Below, piece after piece: positions 12,935-26,270 of a DNA stretch of 64,000 bases. A model generated the notes under the pieces. The model was not told the DNA's origin. It was given only the letters and a program-made list of their open reading frames with translations, and did not search any database. The stretch is from contig CM067378.1 in assembly GCA_034510155.1 (NCBI GenBank), positions 38,761,981 to 38,825,980 on the forward strand, in the 5' to 3' direction. A program made the position numbers and the translations under genes. Within the stretch, counting starts at the first letter, position 1; every line of letters starts with the position of its first letter. The DNA is from Eucriotettix oculatus. Lineage: Eukaryota; Arthropoda; Insecta; Orthoptera; Tetrigidae.

Positions 12935-13044
12935 ATGCGTTTAGTCCTGTGGCTGCTGGCCGCGCGACTTTGCTTCTCGTTGCGTCTGGACGCCAGGCTC
13001 GACGCCGTGCGAAAGCTCCTTCACGAGGCGCCCCTAGTAGACGG
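12935..13044 (+). CDS. Membrane dipeptidase (M19, DPEP1-like), first coding exon
   Basis: This exon encodes residues 1-36 and two bases of Gly37. It starts with a hydrophobic signal peptide (MRLVLWLLAARLCFSL). LDARLDAVRKLLHEAPLVDG follows, the N-terminal helix and strand that lead into the zinc site of membrane dipeptidases. These GPI-anchored, zinc-dependent ectoenzymes hydrolyse dipeptides, including cystinyl-bis-glycine and leukotriene D4 in mammals. The exon ends in a consensus donor (GTAAGT at 13045), phase 2, which joins exactly to exon 2. Six bases before the ATG is a good acceptor (pyrimidine run, then CAG at 12927-12929), so an upstream 5' untranslated exon is likely; I did not locate it. 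The ATG is chosen because it opens the signal peptide. The exon is G+C-rich compared with its surroundings. Confidence 0.9.
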
Positions 13045-13412
13045 GTAAGTAACTTCACGAGTAGAGGAACAGATACTTATTCTAGAAATATCTAAACGAA
13101 TTTGATTCGGAGACGTGCCGTCATTCAATAGTTTGCTGTAAAATTTCTAGGTAAATACATTTCATCTTTTCTATAAGTTTCTAATAAAATTGAGCTGTAT
13201 TCTCAACTGTCTGGGTGTCCAGATCTTTCTTTATGTGAGCCTGGTATAATATTGAATTCGACACTAATCACTTCGTTCAACGCGATATTTAACAATCACG
13301 AACAACGATACATTTTTGAAAATTTAAGCTTTCACATGTCTAACACACTTATTTTGATATCTACAGTTACCTTAAAGAAGAGCAGTTACTTAAAAAGTTG
13401 AGAAAATAGTAC

Positions 13413-13578
13413 CATTGAAAATGTTGCCCTAAGAAAATCCATTATATTTCCAGTAACCTGAGAGAGACTAAAATACTCCTCGTAGATTAATAGTCAAAAT
13501 ACAACCTGTATATTAAAAAATTCAGAAATGTTACGGGTATCTGAAGGGAGAATAAAATACCACAGGTACCATAACACT
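13413..13578 (+). repeat. Degenerate ~29-bp minisatellite, first cluster
   Basis: About six weakly conserved units carry the core AAAATACTCC or a variant of it, with starts near 13414, 13440, 13465, 13491, 13521 and 13549. The spacing is 25 to 30 bp. The unit resembles that of the more regular cluster at 15442-15645, in the same orientation. It lies in dipeptidase intron 1, about 370 bp after the first coding exon. The function is unknown. Confidence 0.5.
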
Positions 13579-15441
13579 AGAGCGCCCGAGTGGGCTCATT
13601 TTGACCCACAGAAATTATTGTGTGTACAACATATTTGCTGCAGATATTTTCTTCAAACTTCGTAACATTTACTCAATCTGTACAATAAGTAACATGTTAT
13701 GAATATATGAATGTATCTCCTTAATCATGGATATATAAAAATATACCTATAACCCCCAAGCAGAGTCAATTTTGGTCCCAGGTTCTTTTTTCATTCGAAC
13801 TGTAATTTTCTGTTATATATAACAACTCAGGTATAATTAAAGTCTTTCTTTTTGCAATTTGTTCTTTCCTGGTATCCAAAGCAAATGAAATAAAGAATGT
13901 CAGGGAAGGGCATATTGCGGGCTACAGAAACAACTACTGACGTACATAATATTTCTTCTGATAACCCTGACAGAAGAGAAGTTTCAACCAGAGATGACTT
14001 CTTCGTAATAGAAATAAATTCACTCTCTTAAAGCAGTGCATTGTTCTGTAATGGTTAAGCACAACTACATACGGAATTTGGAGGCACGTAATCAAAGGAA
14101 GGTGGCTAGAGGTAAGTTGAATAAGGTTACAGACAGGGTAATAAAACCCCGAAAAGTTGGTGCTGTCTGGTTTTTCTATAGTCTTTGAGATTTGCCGGCA
14201 TCGGTTTGTGAGTGAACATGGAATTTTCCCAAAAACATAGGTGGAATGAGGTGAATTGCTCCTCCCAGAGACGAAGGAGAAATAATTTTGCTTGGACACG
14301 ATCGAGCCCCGCCACCGACGGAAATAAAATAATGAAGTGGGGGAAGGATATTAAAAACTTACGATTTTTTTTTTAAACATTAAGAGTGAACGTTGAGATT
14401 AGCCATTATGTTGCCGAGGATTCAGGACAATGAGAATGGTGATTATGCGTTTTACGCTAAAATATTAGAGTTCAATGTGTTAAGCACTAAAGAAGTGATC
14501 ATTCGAGCAGTAAAAGATTGTAGATTGTACTGGCCAAGGATATTTGGATAACGGGCGGAAGGGGTTGCTCTATTTCATAGCGAACAAGAAGAAAACTAAA
14601 TAAGCAAGGTGCTCTTTGTAGTACGAGGAAAATTGTCTCGGCCGAGCGGTGGAACCGAACATCATCTCTGACTCCAGCAGCAAGTTCCAGGCTATGTTGA
14701 GAAGCATGACTATTTTCACAGTTTGTAACCTTTAGTCGATTTCCTTGTATTACCAATTCCGCGCAGGATTTGTGTATGTAATCTTCTTCCACGAGAAGGC
14801 TCACAAAGACGCCCCTCGAATAGTTCTCATATCTGTAGTTTGTAAGAAATCTTATGTATGTAAATATTGTAAAATATTGTATTTTTAATCGTTAGAAAAA
14901 CCCGGCTTTGTAACATAATAGTGTTCCATTTATAGTATATTGTAAATTGATAAATGTTGAGTAAAGATATTTTTAATTTATTCTTCAATTATTAAATACC
15001 CCACATCAGATTTTTGAATTTTGTATTTATTATGAATTTTGTTATTATTATTACGTGTTTTGCGTAAATCCGCGAAAGAGAGGCATACGATTCCTTCAGA
15101 ATAATATGAACTTTACTGTTCAGTGTCTTCAAGGGCAGACATGAACACGAAAAAAATTCATATATGACTAAAGGAAACGTTAATAATTAAGGTAAACCAG
15201 GAAAGAAAATTCACTCATTGTTTAAATGTGCGACAGAAATACAACATCAAAGAGCGAGGGTTTAAATAGCCCCTGGCGGGCTTGCTAGGTAAATCGGAGA
15301 TGCGGGCGTTCTACTGTTAAGAAAGATAAGATTAATCTTCATAGTCTATGTGAATCAAAACTTTTTCCGGTAATTTAACAATTTTAAAAGTACTCTTGAA
15401 ACTCTAAGACAGCGAATCATTCTACTGTGGGGATGTCTTGC
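13579..15441. other. Intron 1 sequence, no feature recognised
   Basis: Nothing coding or RNA-like is recognised. Open frames at 13934-14315 and 14499-14804 on the minus strand show no known motif and no matching splice sites. The stretch is AT-rich with a moderately G+C-rich part near 14200-14820. Confidence 0.45.
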
Positions 15442-15645
15442 AGTCAAAAATGTTCCCGTAACACCAGAAGAGTCTAAATACTCTCCGTACATCCTAAAGA
15501 ATCAAGTGTATTCCTCGTAACCCAAATAGAGTCAAAAATACTTCCAATATTTTATCGGAGTCAAAAATACGGGCTGAACATTAAGAGGATCAAAAATACT
15601 CCCGGCATCCCCAGAAAGTGGAACGTATTCGTGTCCTTCAACGTA
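15442..15645 (+). repeat. 29-bp tandem repeat, seven degenerate units
   Basis: The unit begins AGTCAAAAATACTCCCG and is followed by a variable segment rich in AAC and CC. Unit starts fall at 15442, 15471, about 15500, 15530, 15559, 15588 and 15617, so the period stays at 29 bp (once 30) while the units have diverged heavily. This points to an old array kept in register by a lack of indels. It lies in dipeptidase intron 1, and a related, less regular cluster lies about 1.9 kb upstream. Confidence 0.75.
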
Positions 15646-18600
15646 AAGCGTACTTTGAGTGCTGCTCATCCAGTGTTATTACAGGATCGTAACACGCGTA
15701 GGAAGAAAGTTAGAAATTACCTCACGCTCTTTAATTCATGAGACACATACATATCTTTGTATCTATATAGTGAATGGAAAAACGAGTTTAGGACAGTTAC
15801 TTCCTTTGCAAAAGTAAAGGTATGATGTTATATTATATATTTTTTTGATGTTTATATTAATGTATATTATCTTGGTTGAAGTTATAGATTTTTGACAGCA
15901 TCATTTCATTTTCAACGTTCTGAACACTTCTCCGGGCAGAATTTCGTTTATGAGCCAAAGCCAAATGAGAGCTTGGTAGAGCGAGGTGGATTATTTTCCT
16001 CGAGGTCTTGTTTGATGTTCTTTCGTTACAAATATCATAAGATTTCAAATCTATGCTTAGATATTGATGATATGTATAACAATCTCTACACTCCAGACGT
16101 AAAACATCTGGCAAAAGTCCAAGGTGTTTGTTTGGGTCGCAAGGCAACTGCACTGTTGTGCAGGAAACACTTGTTTTCTGGATAAAAGTGCCCCATTTCC
16201 TAAGACATTCACGTAGCTTAGCACGTATAAAAAGAACTTGTGGACTCCCATATTACCTATTCTGTCGCGAATACCGTTCCATTTATCAGACTTTCATGTT
16301 ATTAAAGCCAATTAATGTAAAAACTTTTCCCCCAATCAACCGTAATGGCCATATTATGCTTTCAAAAACTAAATTCACATTGAAATAAGAGATTGTTTTA
16401 CAAATAAATGGTTATTTTGTGGACCTTAAAAATCTTTACTTTTCGACGAATTGTTAAAGTAGAAGGAACGGTGATTGGAGTGTGTCGGACTTCATTGAAA
16501 AATAAAGTTGATCTACCAAAATATTCTGTTGTAAATAATTAAGTCTTATTAATACGTACGTTGTAATTGTACAACCATCACTGGTCCAAAGTAAACAATG
16601 CATATTTATAAAGAATAAAAATAGGAATTAAAAACTGAATTTATGTGCAATGATATTTCAGATTCTGTAGAAGAATTTTACGAATATTAATAATGTAATG
16701 CATGTATGCAACGCATTGTAATACAGTTCCGATGAAATTGCAAATTTGTGTGGGTGGCTGATCAGCTGGGGGGTCGAGGTTTTGTTCGCCGACATATTTA
16801 TGACCGTGAAACCGACCGGGGTTACAGATCCGTATAACAAATTTGACAGGGGAAGAAAAAGTTTCTTGTGAGTCTTGTGGGACACCAAACTCCAACAATC
16901 ATAACAACCGTAGCCATTAATTATTCTCGGAGACTATAATGAGTAAACATTGGAGGAAACGGACGAGCAGTTGAGCATTGTTGGTCAGTTTAGAATGTTA
17001 ATGTTTACATTTTCAACTCAGAGAGGCTTTAGGAATATCAACGCGTCTAACGTAAAATTATTACAGATTTTGTATAGGTTTATTAATTTATTGCTTTTTA
17101 TTGACAAAACACAAAAACTTTACACTATTTATTTATTATGTAACAAAAAGATTCAATACAAAATATATTTGTATTCACGTAAGAATAATAAACTATTATA
17201 ACATTAATTTTCGATTACTTGTTTAATAAGGAACTTTTTATTTCAATAAACTTTTAAATAATATATTAAAGTAAATTTTTTTAACAAATTAAATACATTA
17301 TAACGAAATAAAATAGAAAAGTAATAATATACAACGACTCATTTTAAATGTGGCCTCTAATAGTGAAATTAATACCTCGCATAGCCGACATCTAAACCAC
17401 CTCTGTCATAAACAATGCCCAGAAATCGTAAATTAAAAGTTCTCCACCTCTCGTTGGTACTTCCCCGCTTCATGATCCTGAGTCTTTAACCCCCTGTTAT
17501 TCAATAAATGTTCATTTGGATTTTTATTAATTAATTTTTGTTATTTATTTTCAATTATTATATTTTCCCCGCAATAATGCTAAATAATGAATATAAAATT
17601 CATATAAATATTACAATATGACTACCAACTGTCAGGGCTTGCATAAAAATGTACCTTTAAATGGTATTACAATAACAGATAAATGTAAGGTCATTTGTAT
17701 GGAAGGTTTACAGTTTATTATAAAAAATGCAACGTTGCGTCCTCCTTTAAAGGTTGTCAGGTCCTTATTTAAATTTAGATTAAAATACTTTATAGTTTTT
17801 AAATTAAATTTTGGACATTGTCTCTAAATTTTTACGCTGAATATATACAAAATTGTGAACAATATTAAATATTTTATAATTAATACCAAAATGCTTTAAT
17901 GAATTTTATATATGATGTGTCTCTGAGTATGTCATAAAAGTAGACGAAACATTGCTTTTCTGACTGAAGATGTTGAATTTCTTTGTAATATAATACTAAC
18001 TGAAGATTTTTTTCATGAATATAAATAAGGATACGTTGGTTGGCTGAAGTGTTTTCATATGTTTTTTTTACGTGTTGGAAATTGTGAGATATAGTATACA
18101 ATGTGGTTGAACGCGTATAATTTAGGTACTCACTTATTGCTCCTTCGAATTGCCATTGTAATTAGATTGAATTAAATGAGTTAACTGGTTTTTGAATATT
18201 AGAATGAATAACTATATATTAATTGTCACAAAAACTAATAATAATGTATTGAAATTGTACGAGAAAGTTTTTGAAAGCTGCGATAATATTTTTTGTGTGC
18301 GTGGGCCGCGCTTACACCGTTCGTTAGGTCAATGCATAGGACTTTCCTTAGACAATTGGGACCGATCTTTCTTCACAATATACGTAAGAGGGCTTTACGG
18401 GCAATAGTTTTCATTCGTTCCCAATCCAAATAAGAATTGTTTCCATCAAGTAAGAATATAATTAAGAGTATAATTAGAAACAGCTACTGAGTGCACAATT
18501 AATGCAAAACACATGTGAAATGGTATTTGTTTCAACCGGCAGCAAAAGATGTTCCTATAGGCCGCAATTGTGCAAATATAAACCAGTATGTGCCATTTCA

Positions 18601-20779
18601 AATTGCAAAAGTGAGGTGATATGGAGAGATGTTCTGAGGCAAAGAGATAATTAAATTGCTGGCCACTGTTGAGTGCTGGGAGGAGACCTCAGCAGATGTA
18701 GATTTTTTAGTACAAATTTCCACTTTTTTGGCCCAAGGCGTCATCCATGCAGTTAGTTCATCCGATGCAGCCAACGAGACTCACATAGCCGACGTCTCCA
18801 AATCGCTAACCTGAAGGAAAATGCCACAGAGAATGCAGATACAGTCTCCTACGGTATCGACAATATTTAATTTATTCATATTTCCAAACGTATTCGCCAT
18901 AAAAAGCTTTTTTCATTCGGTTCATGCTACAAGTTTGCCTGATTTTAATGATTTCCATTAGAATATAAATTTATTATTCCTCTACTATTTTATGTAAATT
19001 TATTTTTCTACTGTGTTTTACGAGTTTCAATTATTAAATTTTGTTTTATAAAATAAGTGTCTAATTTTATTTTAAATTCATTATTATTTGTTTCTCCTTC
19101 AAAAGTATAAATTTTCCCGATAAGTAAATATAATAACTTTTATTAATAATGAAGTAAGTAAACCCATTCAATTATCACCCTACTGTATAACTTAAACAAA
19201 ATTTAATAATTATAAATTAGCCCTTCTGAACTTTCTATGTTCGCACATAATTTTGACCTGCATTTTGAGGTTCTTTAGGTGTAATTACTACAGAAAAAAT
19301 ATTTATATGACTACTTTTAAGCTATTAGTTTTTTTGTGTATATCACATACTCATTCTTAGAATTATGCTTCAAAAGCATCATAATGAAGTTACCGTGTGG
19401 ATATAAATGCAGTATTACTTTGAAACGTTTTAAGGATATGAATAATAACACAATAAATTAATATATATTTGTAAAAGTGTATATTATAGTTCGTGTAAAA
19501 ACCGGGCAATTGCAGTGAAGTCGATGTTAAAACTTAATCAACTTTTAGTTTGTTTTCTTAATTTTACACTTGCTGGCCAATAATAATTAAAGAGATAAAA
19601 ATAATTTCCAGACCACTTTGGCTCTCTTTCGTACCTATAAGCTAGCATGAAAAATATAGTACTTGAATCACATTTTGCATATCGCAATAAATATAAATGC
19701 ATACCTGTATCATAAAATTAAACTCTTCTTCGGGGCTGATTTGTATGGAAATGCAATATCCTTTCCATACGCCGTGCAGAAGGGTATCAAGTAATTTTCT
19801 ATGCATTACACGAGGCATTTTAGTTCCGTGGAAAGGAGCGCGCTACAAGCATGGCGTCGTCGGAAAATTGCACCTGTTAAACCTTAAAAGAATAGCGCTG
19901 AAAAACTGCTCAAATGCACTTAAGTGTGAAATAGGAATTCTGGCCAATGACTTTGAAAAGAAAAAACAAAATAAATTTTATTATTACACAACGATATAAT
20001 ATGAGAAAAAGAGTCGTTCTTTCACAGCCAATAATAATTTAAAATGACTTTTTTTATCATGTAATTATTTATTTTAGAAATTTAGTTAATTTTTCTTACC
20101 GTTAATAATTACGTTTAAGACATATTACAATTGTGAGGTTTGAATTAAAAATAATTATTAAAATCAGTGTCAACAGCTATTCATAGTCCAAATTCTAATT
20201 TTGTCTTCTTTAAGAGTTCCTTTCAAAATATACAAAAAAAATACGCTGAACAATTTCTCTAAAACAATTAATGTCCGGAGATAAAGAGACCACAGCGATC
20301 GATTGGCAATATCCTGACGAAGATGAACTCCGTTGATTGAATGACTTACAAAATAGCCAAATTTAGAAAACTTCCTTTAATATATGGGAATATTTATAGA
20401 AATGTTTTAATTGGGGTACCATAATTTCAAAATCTTATATAAACATTTGCTTCTAATCCGACGATACTACGCTATTATATAATATTAATATAATTCACTT
20501 TTAAACTTCTTGTTAAAATTTTGTAGCTCCAAGTTTATAATAATACATTAAAATCAAATGTTGGACACCAAATATACTTCAGTTTAAATAAAGTCACAAA
20601 AATGAACTAGACTTAGCTCACAAGAATTTCAAAATAAAAGCTTACAATCTATGTTAGTACAACATTAAAATCTAAAGCCATGAAAGTTATGGGTTCCCAG
20701 ATAATATGTGGTTTAGGTGGCAGCTGGGAGCAACGGAAAAATTGTACAAAAAGAGGCAGCTGTTCTGTGCATAAACTGC
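15646..20779. other. Intron 1 sequence, no gene recognised
   Basis: Very AT-rich for the most part. Short open frames near 15860-16390, 16640-16900 and 19697-19999 carry no recognisable domain and no splice context. Two segments are of higher complexity and might repay a conservation check: 18290-18410 and about 18530-18850. Confidence 0.45.
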
Positions 20780-21440
20780 ACTACTGGAGGGTCAGCATAA
20801 GCCCTTCCAAATCTGAAATAGTTCCATTCACCAAAATCACGATAAAAAACTATATCACCTACCTCAAACTTATTCTAGACCCCAAACATTCCTGGAAACC
20901 CCATCTAACCCACCTTTCATCCAAAAATAACATCAAAATAAAACTACTCTATCCACTCCTCAACACAAACGCACCAATTTCCATCTGCACCAAAAGACTC
21001 GTTTACCTCTCCTTAATCCGCCGCATATGGTCATTCGCGTGCTCCATTTGGGGATCAACTGCCAACTCCAATTCAAATAAAATTCAAACCAAGCAAAACA
21101 GAATCCTTAGAATTATTTCCAACTTTCCATGGTACCTTCAAAACTCAATAATTCACAATGATATCCAAATTCCACTGATATACACTACAATAAAATCAGG
21201 CATATCCTCCTTAATCAAAAGCTCCAATCACTCCAATGACACCATAGCCCTCTTTGACCTTCTCCTCCACACAGCCGACTCAAAGAAACACTACCAATCG
21301 ACTACATCCTTCAATTATTTTCTCCCGTAATTAGTTGGCACCTCATTCTCCAACTCTAAAAAAACCTCTTGCTCTAATTCTCTATTATTTGCTACCCTAA
21401 ACTCTCAAATACTCAACTCCAATAATATTCTGAACAAATA
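20780..21440 (+). mobile_element. Jockey-type LINE, truncated C-terminal RT region
   Basis: The frame at 20680-21330 (216 codons) becomes recognisably Jockey-type from about 20780. It carries SPSKSEIVPF, YLKLILDPKHSWKPHLTHLS, IKIKLLYPLLN, SLIRRIWSFACSIWGSTA, NKIQTKQNRILRII and NFPWYLQNSIIHNDIQIP in family order. These cover the thumb and C-terminal domain after the catalytic box, which is missing. The open frame is long for this window, so the insertion is younger than most others here. It is 5'-truncated, as is common for LINEs, and cannot be autonomous. The A- and C-rich 3' part to about 21440 looks like the rest of the same element. Confidence 0.85.
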
Positions 21441-22284
21441 TTAATAAGCGCAATTATATTCATAGATCAGTCATTTCTCTCGCTATAAAATTTTCACTGG
21501 ACATTCAATGTAGTCATGTTAATTATTTATTCGCCGAATAAATACTATATACCATGTAAAAGAACTGTCATATCCTCGAATATAAGTTATCGTGATAAAA
21601 TAAATAAATAAGCTGCAGTAATCTCTATATTGAATATTTCTATGTATGTTCCACATACAAGCGTGTGCTTGAAGCAATTTTGACCACATTTCGTAAACGT
21701 GTTCTGTAAAGATATTTGAAATTAATTACTATACAAACGCGACATTACTTCCACTTCATTAGTCAAGTTAAGTAGAAGTACTATAGTCCTATATACCTTA
21801 GAAGGGAAGCTCTATTCTCTCATCACACGTGGTTGAGATTGGGTTTTGTATACGAGCAGATGGAAAAGAGCAGATTACTCTGCGATTGTTCGGCAATACT
21901 ACTTTATCTCCCAGTCATATTAAGTGTTGTGATTTGTTGATTCAAGGCTACGTACATGGCGGCAAATAAATTTATGCTACACTTTTCAAGAACAGGTAAA
22001 AGTGTTCTCACCTCTACAAACTAGCATCATAATGTCGTTAGTGAAAAAATACATATTAATAATCATTTTAAGTGTAGAAACATACGTTGAGCCGTGCTCC
22101 CAATGAACGTGCGTACAGCGTCCCAAGTAAATTCCTGCTCGAAGCGACCAGGGATCATACTGAGAACTTTACCCTGCCGTTGTTATATTCCTTTCTCCTA
22201 GTTTTCAAACTCGAAGCGAGTTCAATAAACAAAGTATGCGGATTGAATAAATTATATGATATTTTCATAATGTGATTATATCGA
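21441..22284. other. Intron 1 sequence, no feature recognised
   Basis: I see nothing that I can name. A short frame at 22087-22275 has no known motif. Confidence 0.5.
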
Positions 22285-22465
22285 GCTATCCATAACCCCT
22301 ACAGATGGCAGCAGTAATCAGAATTGAACGGCAAGAAAAGAAGGGACACAGTCTGTCGCCCATGCTGTTTAACTTATTCATATAACAGCCGATAAGGAAA
22401 GTTAAAAAGGATTATAAAAGAGAATCAAAATGTAAGGAGAAGAAATAAAAACACATTAAATTTTC
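22285..22465 (+). mobile_element. Short LINE fragment (family of 60984-62315)
   Basis: TAACCCCTACAGATGGCAGCAGTAATCAGAATTGAA-like sequence aligns with 61440-61480, and the following part (MLFNLFI, then a KVKKDYKRE-like block) aligns with 61520-61600 in the same orientation. The piece ends just before the FADD box. Stops are present. It is a small dead remnant in dipeptidase intron 1. Confidence 0.7.
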
Positions 22466-23014
22466 GTCTGATATATAACATTTCAGAATATTTAATTATA
22501 ATTACTGTCTATCTCTGAATTATAATGATTTCGCAGTCGATAGTGATTGGTTTTTGAAATATGCTTAGAAATGATAAATGTAATTAAGAATGTTTTATTG
22601 TAAAATTTGAAATATCATCCATAATTTGAAATACATATTTTCCCATTGCAATTTAATATTCGTATTATTATTACTGATTTATTACAAATTAATTATTTTA
22701 CTATCGAAACCATTGTAGCTAATAGTTTATTAGTGTTACAATGATTATAATTTATTATGTTTATATTTCCCTCAAATTTATATCCCTGACTCGAGACTGG
22801 CAATATATAAATCGGCATTGGTTATTTAAAAATTGCAGGGGAGTTCGTGATATTTTTACGAACTTACAATAATTCAGTTTTATTGGTTCTCTTTGATATC
22901 ACATTTAAAACTCGATTAATAAAATAAAAATACGTTTATTTCCTAGCAAAATATGAATCTAAGCACTTTTTTTAAAAAATGTTTATTAGTTATACATTAA
23001 TAAGGGAAGTCTTA

Positions 23015-23072
<58 letters not shown>
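23015..23072. repeat. Compound (CA)n(TA)n microsatellite
   Basis: About 25 bp of alternating AC runs directly into about 32 bp of alternating AT. This is a common compound dinucleotide tract and is likely length-polymorphic. Confidence 0.98.
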
Positions 23073-23074
<2 letters not shown>

Positions 23075-24556
23075 CAGTTCTCATTTTAACCTTATGTTTC
23101 TAAATTTAGTTTTACAAATTTCGTAGGTAATAAAATGGGATTATCGTTTCATTAATATCGTCTAGTAACATACACAACTTTATTGTGCCCCTAACATTTT
23201 ATGACTCATATCTAACTTTACAAAATTCTTACTTGCAGTATTTAATTTACACGTCTTTATTGACTGCTAACGCATTCGTTCTTTGTCCATCGCATGACAG
23301 AATTGATTAAACTGTAACTCTCATTGTCGGCATGACCTTTTCAAGAATGCACTGCATCTATTTCTAAGAATACCTCATTTATTACTCACTCAAGCTATAA
23401 ATAGCTCTATATTGAAGTTAGATTCAGAACAAAGCCCACATTTAAGCTATTTCTGTTTATAGTACAGCTCTTCACATGTATTTGAAATCAGGTTACTTCT
23501 CTAGTTACAAAAGAACTAGGAAACTACCAAAGTAAGAAAATTACATTAAAATTTTACAAGTTTTTCCCATAATGAGAAACTATATGGTTTGTTATAAATA
23601 CTTTAACTGAAAAATTTAATTGCACCTCTTTCACATTCTCCCGACTTGTTTAATACTATATCATACCTATTAAAATGATTCTGGGGAGAGAACTAATAAT
23701 GTCAAACCTTTTATGGAACATAAGTTATTGCGACATGTTATGGCAGCAAATTAGACGTCATGTAATATAAAAGTTATTATATAGACAGTACCTTCCAAAC
23801 AAAATACCGACCTCATCATAGTCAGTAATACTCAAGTGATATATGTACCCACTGATTCACAACTAAACTAAGCCGTTACCCATAAAACCTTTAATTGTAA
23901 CGAGACATATTTGCTCCGTTACCAATCAAATGCCAACAAGCATAAGTAACATTTCATAGTTTCAGTCTTTTCATAGTCATTCACATCAAATTTATTTAAA
24001 TATAATTTTACATTTGTGTCTTTATATGTGAAGTCCAGAAACGGAAGAGATGATAATAGGTCAATAGGAAAGCCGGTAGCGTAGGATCGATGTCACCTTG
24101 ATCACTGTCCACGATTGATGTCTTGGGGGATGTTTCGAAGAATTTCACAAAGTAATGAAGACTAGTTTATTGAGATTAATGCAGTCAAGACAATATTGCA
24201 AAAATAGAGAGGAAAGGAAGACTATGAATTAGGTAATTGCTTTGTGTCCTAGAGGGAAGGTTATAACGCGAGCAGTGACTGCCCTTGATTAACTAGCCGA
24301 AGTAGTCGAAGGTGAAGGTAGACCAAGGAGAGATTTTCCCTCACCTTCAACAGCTGATAGCTAGATCATTCAAAGATTTCTGCCCTCCACTTAAATTCAC
24401 GCCACTGAGAGTTTCTGCTGATCTCTCGGTTCTCACACTCTAGCTGGGAACATTCGTTACATGTGTAACATGCCACTGGAGACGCTTATCACAGCAAGCT
24501 CAGAGTCGTCTGATGTAGAACGTCCTAAGACTTAATGGAGAAATCCTTAATCAATA

Positions 24557-24578
24557 ATATATATATATATATATATAT
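24557..24578. repeat. (AT)n microsatellite
   Basis: A perfect alternating AT run of 22 bp in dipeptidase intron 1. Confidence 0.97.
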
Positions 24579-26270
24579 CATGTGATACGAAAAGCATATT
24601 TAATATGTAAGTCATATATTTATTTTAATTCCGAAAAATAATGAGATAAACTTACATATCCACACCATTCTTACTTCAGGTAACCACGAACTACGTTTTA
24701 TAATAAATTTGGCATATTTTAGCAAGTTTTACAAAAGCATTTATAGTGAGATCGTTACACACAATAGTAGATCGTCGATGTATTTCCTTCAATTTAATTA
24801 GAACACTGGCAATAACATTGTCAACCATACCAATTTCACACCTCTTATTTAAAGCGCTATCAATATTATTAAAGATAAAAATTCTTCCTACAATACTCCG
24901 CTTAAATTTTGTCTCTTGTTAATATTTTCAAATGATTTTTATGGTTAGATAAATATTTTTTGTGGGGTTTAATTTATTCAAAGTGTATTTTTTATTTAAT
25001 CACTTGTTATCAATATTTAAAAAATTATAGTGTTCACAATAAACAGAAACCTTTACTTAAGAGATGTACCAATTTTTGTTTACTCAATAATGAACATAAT
25101 TTTCCTTTACTATACTCTGTAAAATTTCAGGGTAATTAACTTAAGGCAAATTACATTTAGTTTAATTAGGCTAAACTCAGGTTATTTTCTATGAGACATA
25201 ATATTTATTTAAAAATTAGTTAAGCCTCAGTCATGTGGAGGTATCTCGATTGTTCCCGTGAGAATCGTAAAACAAACTTACTCGTTTGCCCTCAGAGTCC
25301 GTAGCAGTATTGCATTCGAAGGCAAACTCGAAGAAATTCTTAAGTTACAGGTGGCGGAAGGATTCTACGAGCAGATACCTTTCTCGCGTAAAGACGTAAT
25401 CCTATTGTGAGCAGCCAATCAGCGAACTCCTGATTAGCTGGTCAACTATTTACTCTAGTTGGTATTTGACTAAACATAGTTCTCAGCATTGGAGAAGTTT
25501 TGAGCACTCGACGTATAGTTTATGTGATCTTGTCCTTTTATTTACTAATTTATTTTTGTTCCCCAATGAAGTCTGTCTCCTCCATTCTGCTGTCCTAATA
25601 TTTCTTCTTTAGCTTTCCTCCTCCTTCAAGTGTAAATAACTTTTTCATCGGTCGTCTACTCTGGAAGTAGACATTTTCCTTTTCCAATCCATGTGACTTG
25701 GCTTACTCAAATATTATTCAAATGGATATTTAATATTATATTTTTTCATATTCCTACGTTATTAATTGCAAATAATTGTAACAAATTTCGGCAAAAGGAA
25801 TTTATTAATATTTGTTTATATAATTAAAAGTAGTTCATAAAGTTCAGGTTTTCGTTTCATTTTCGTATAAAAGAATTTATTTTTATTTCTTAAATACGAT
25901 AAATTATACATTTACAAAAATGTCATATTTCAATACATTAATAATTCTTCCATATATTTATATCCCATAATATCTCCCGTCTAATACGTTTCCTTTCTCG
26001 GGATTCCTCAAAGTCAAATTATCTTCACGTTTGTTGCTTTATTTAATATGTGACAGTGAGGATAGCTTTTCTTGGCTAATGAATGGATAGACCAATTTTA
26101 CACTCCAAGAGAATCGAATTTCGGCTGTGGGTGGATATTAAAGGATTCAATTTTATATAATGAAAGTTTTCTGATTAATTAACATAGTAGGAAGATGGTT
26201 CACATGAACATATAACAAAAAGATTCAATAACTCAAATTAGCCGACTATATTTGGGTTTTATTTTATATT

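Larger units (their letters stand above)
22466..26270. other. Intron 1 sequence with microsatellites only
   Basis: Apart from the two microsatellites listed separately, I recognise nothing. The part at 24030-24540 is less AT-rich and of higher complexity but has no open frame or motif that I know. Confidence 0.45.

Noticed and set aside
12795..13058. Minus-strand 87-codon frame
   Set aside because: It is the antisense shadow of the G+C-rich dipeptidase exon.
12913..13095. Plus-strand 60-codon frame over the first coding exon
   Set aside because: It is in the wrong frame. The dipeptidase frame starts at 12935 and is cut by the splice donor at 13045.
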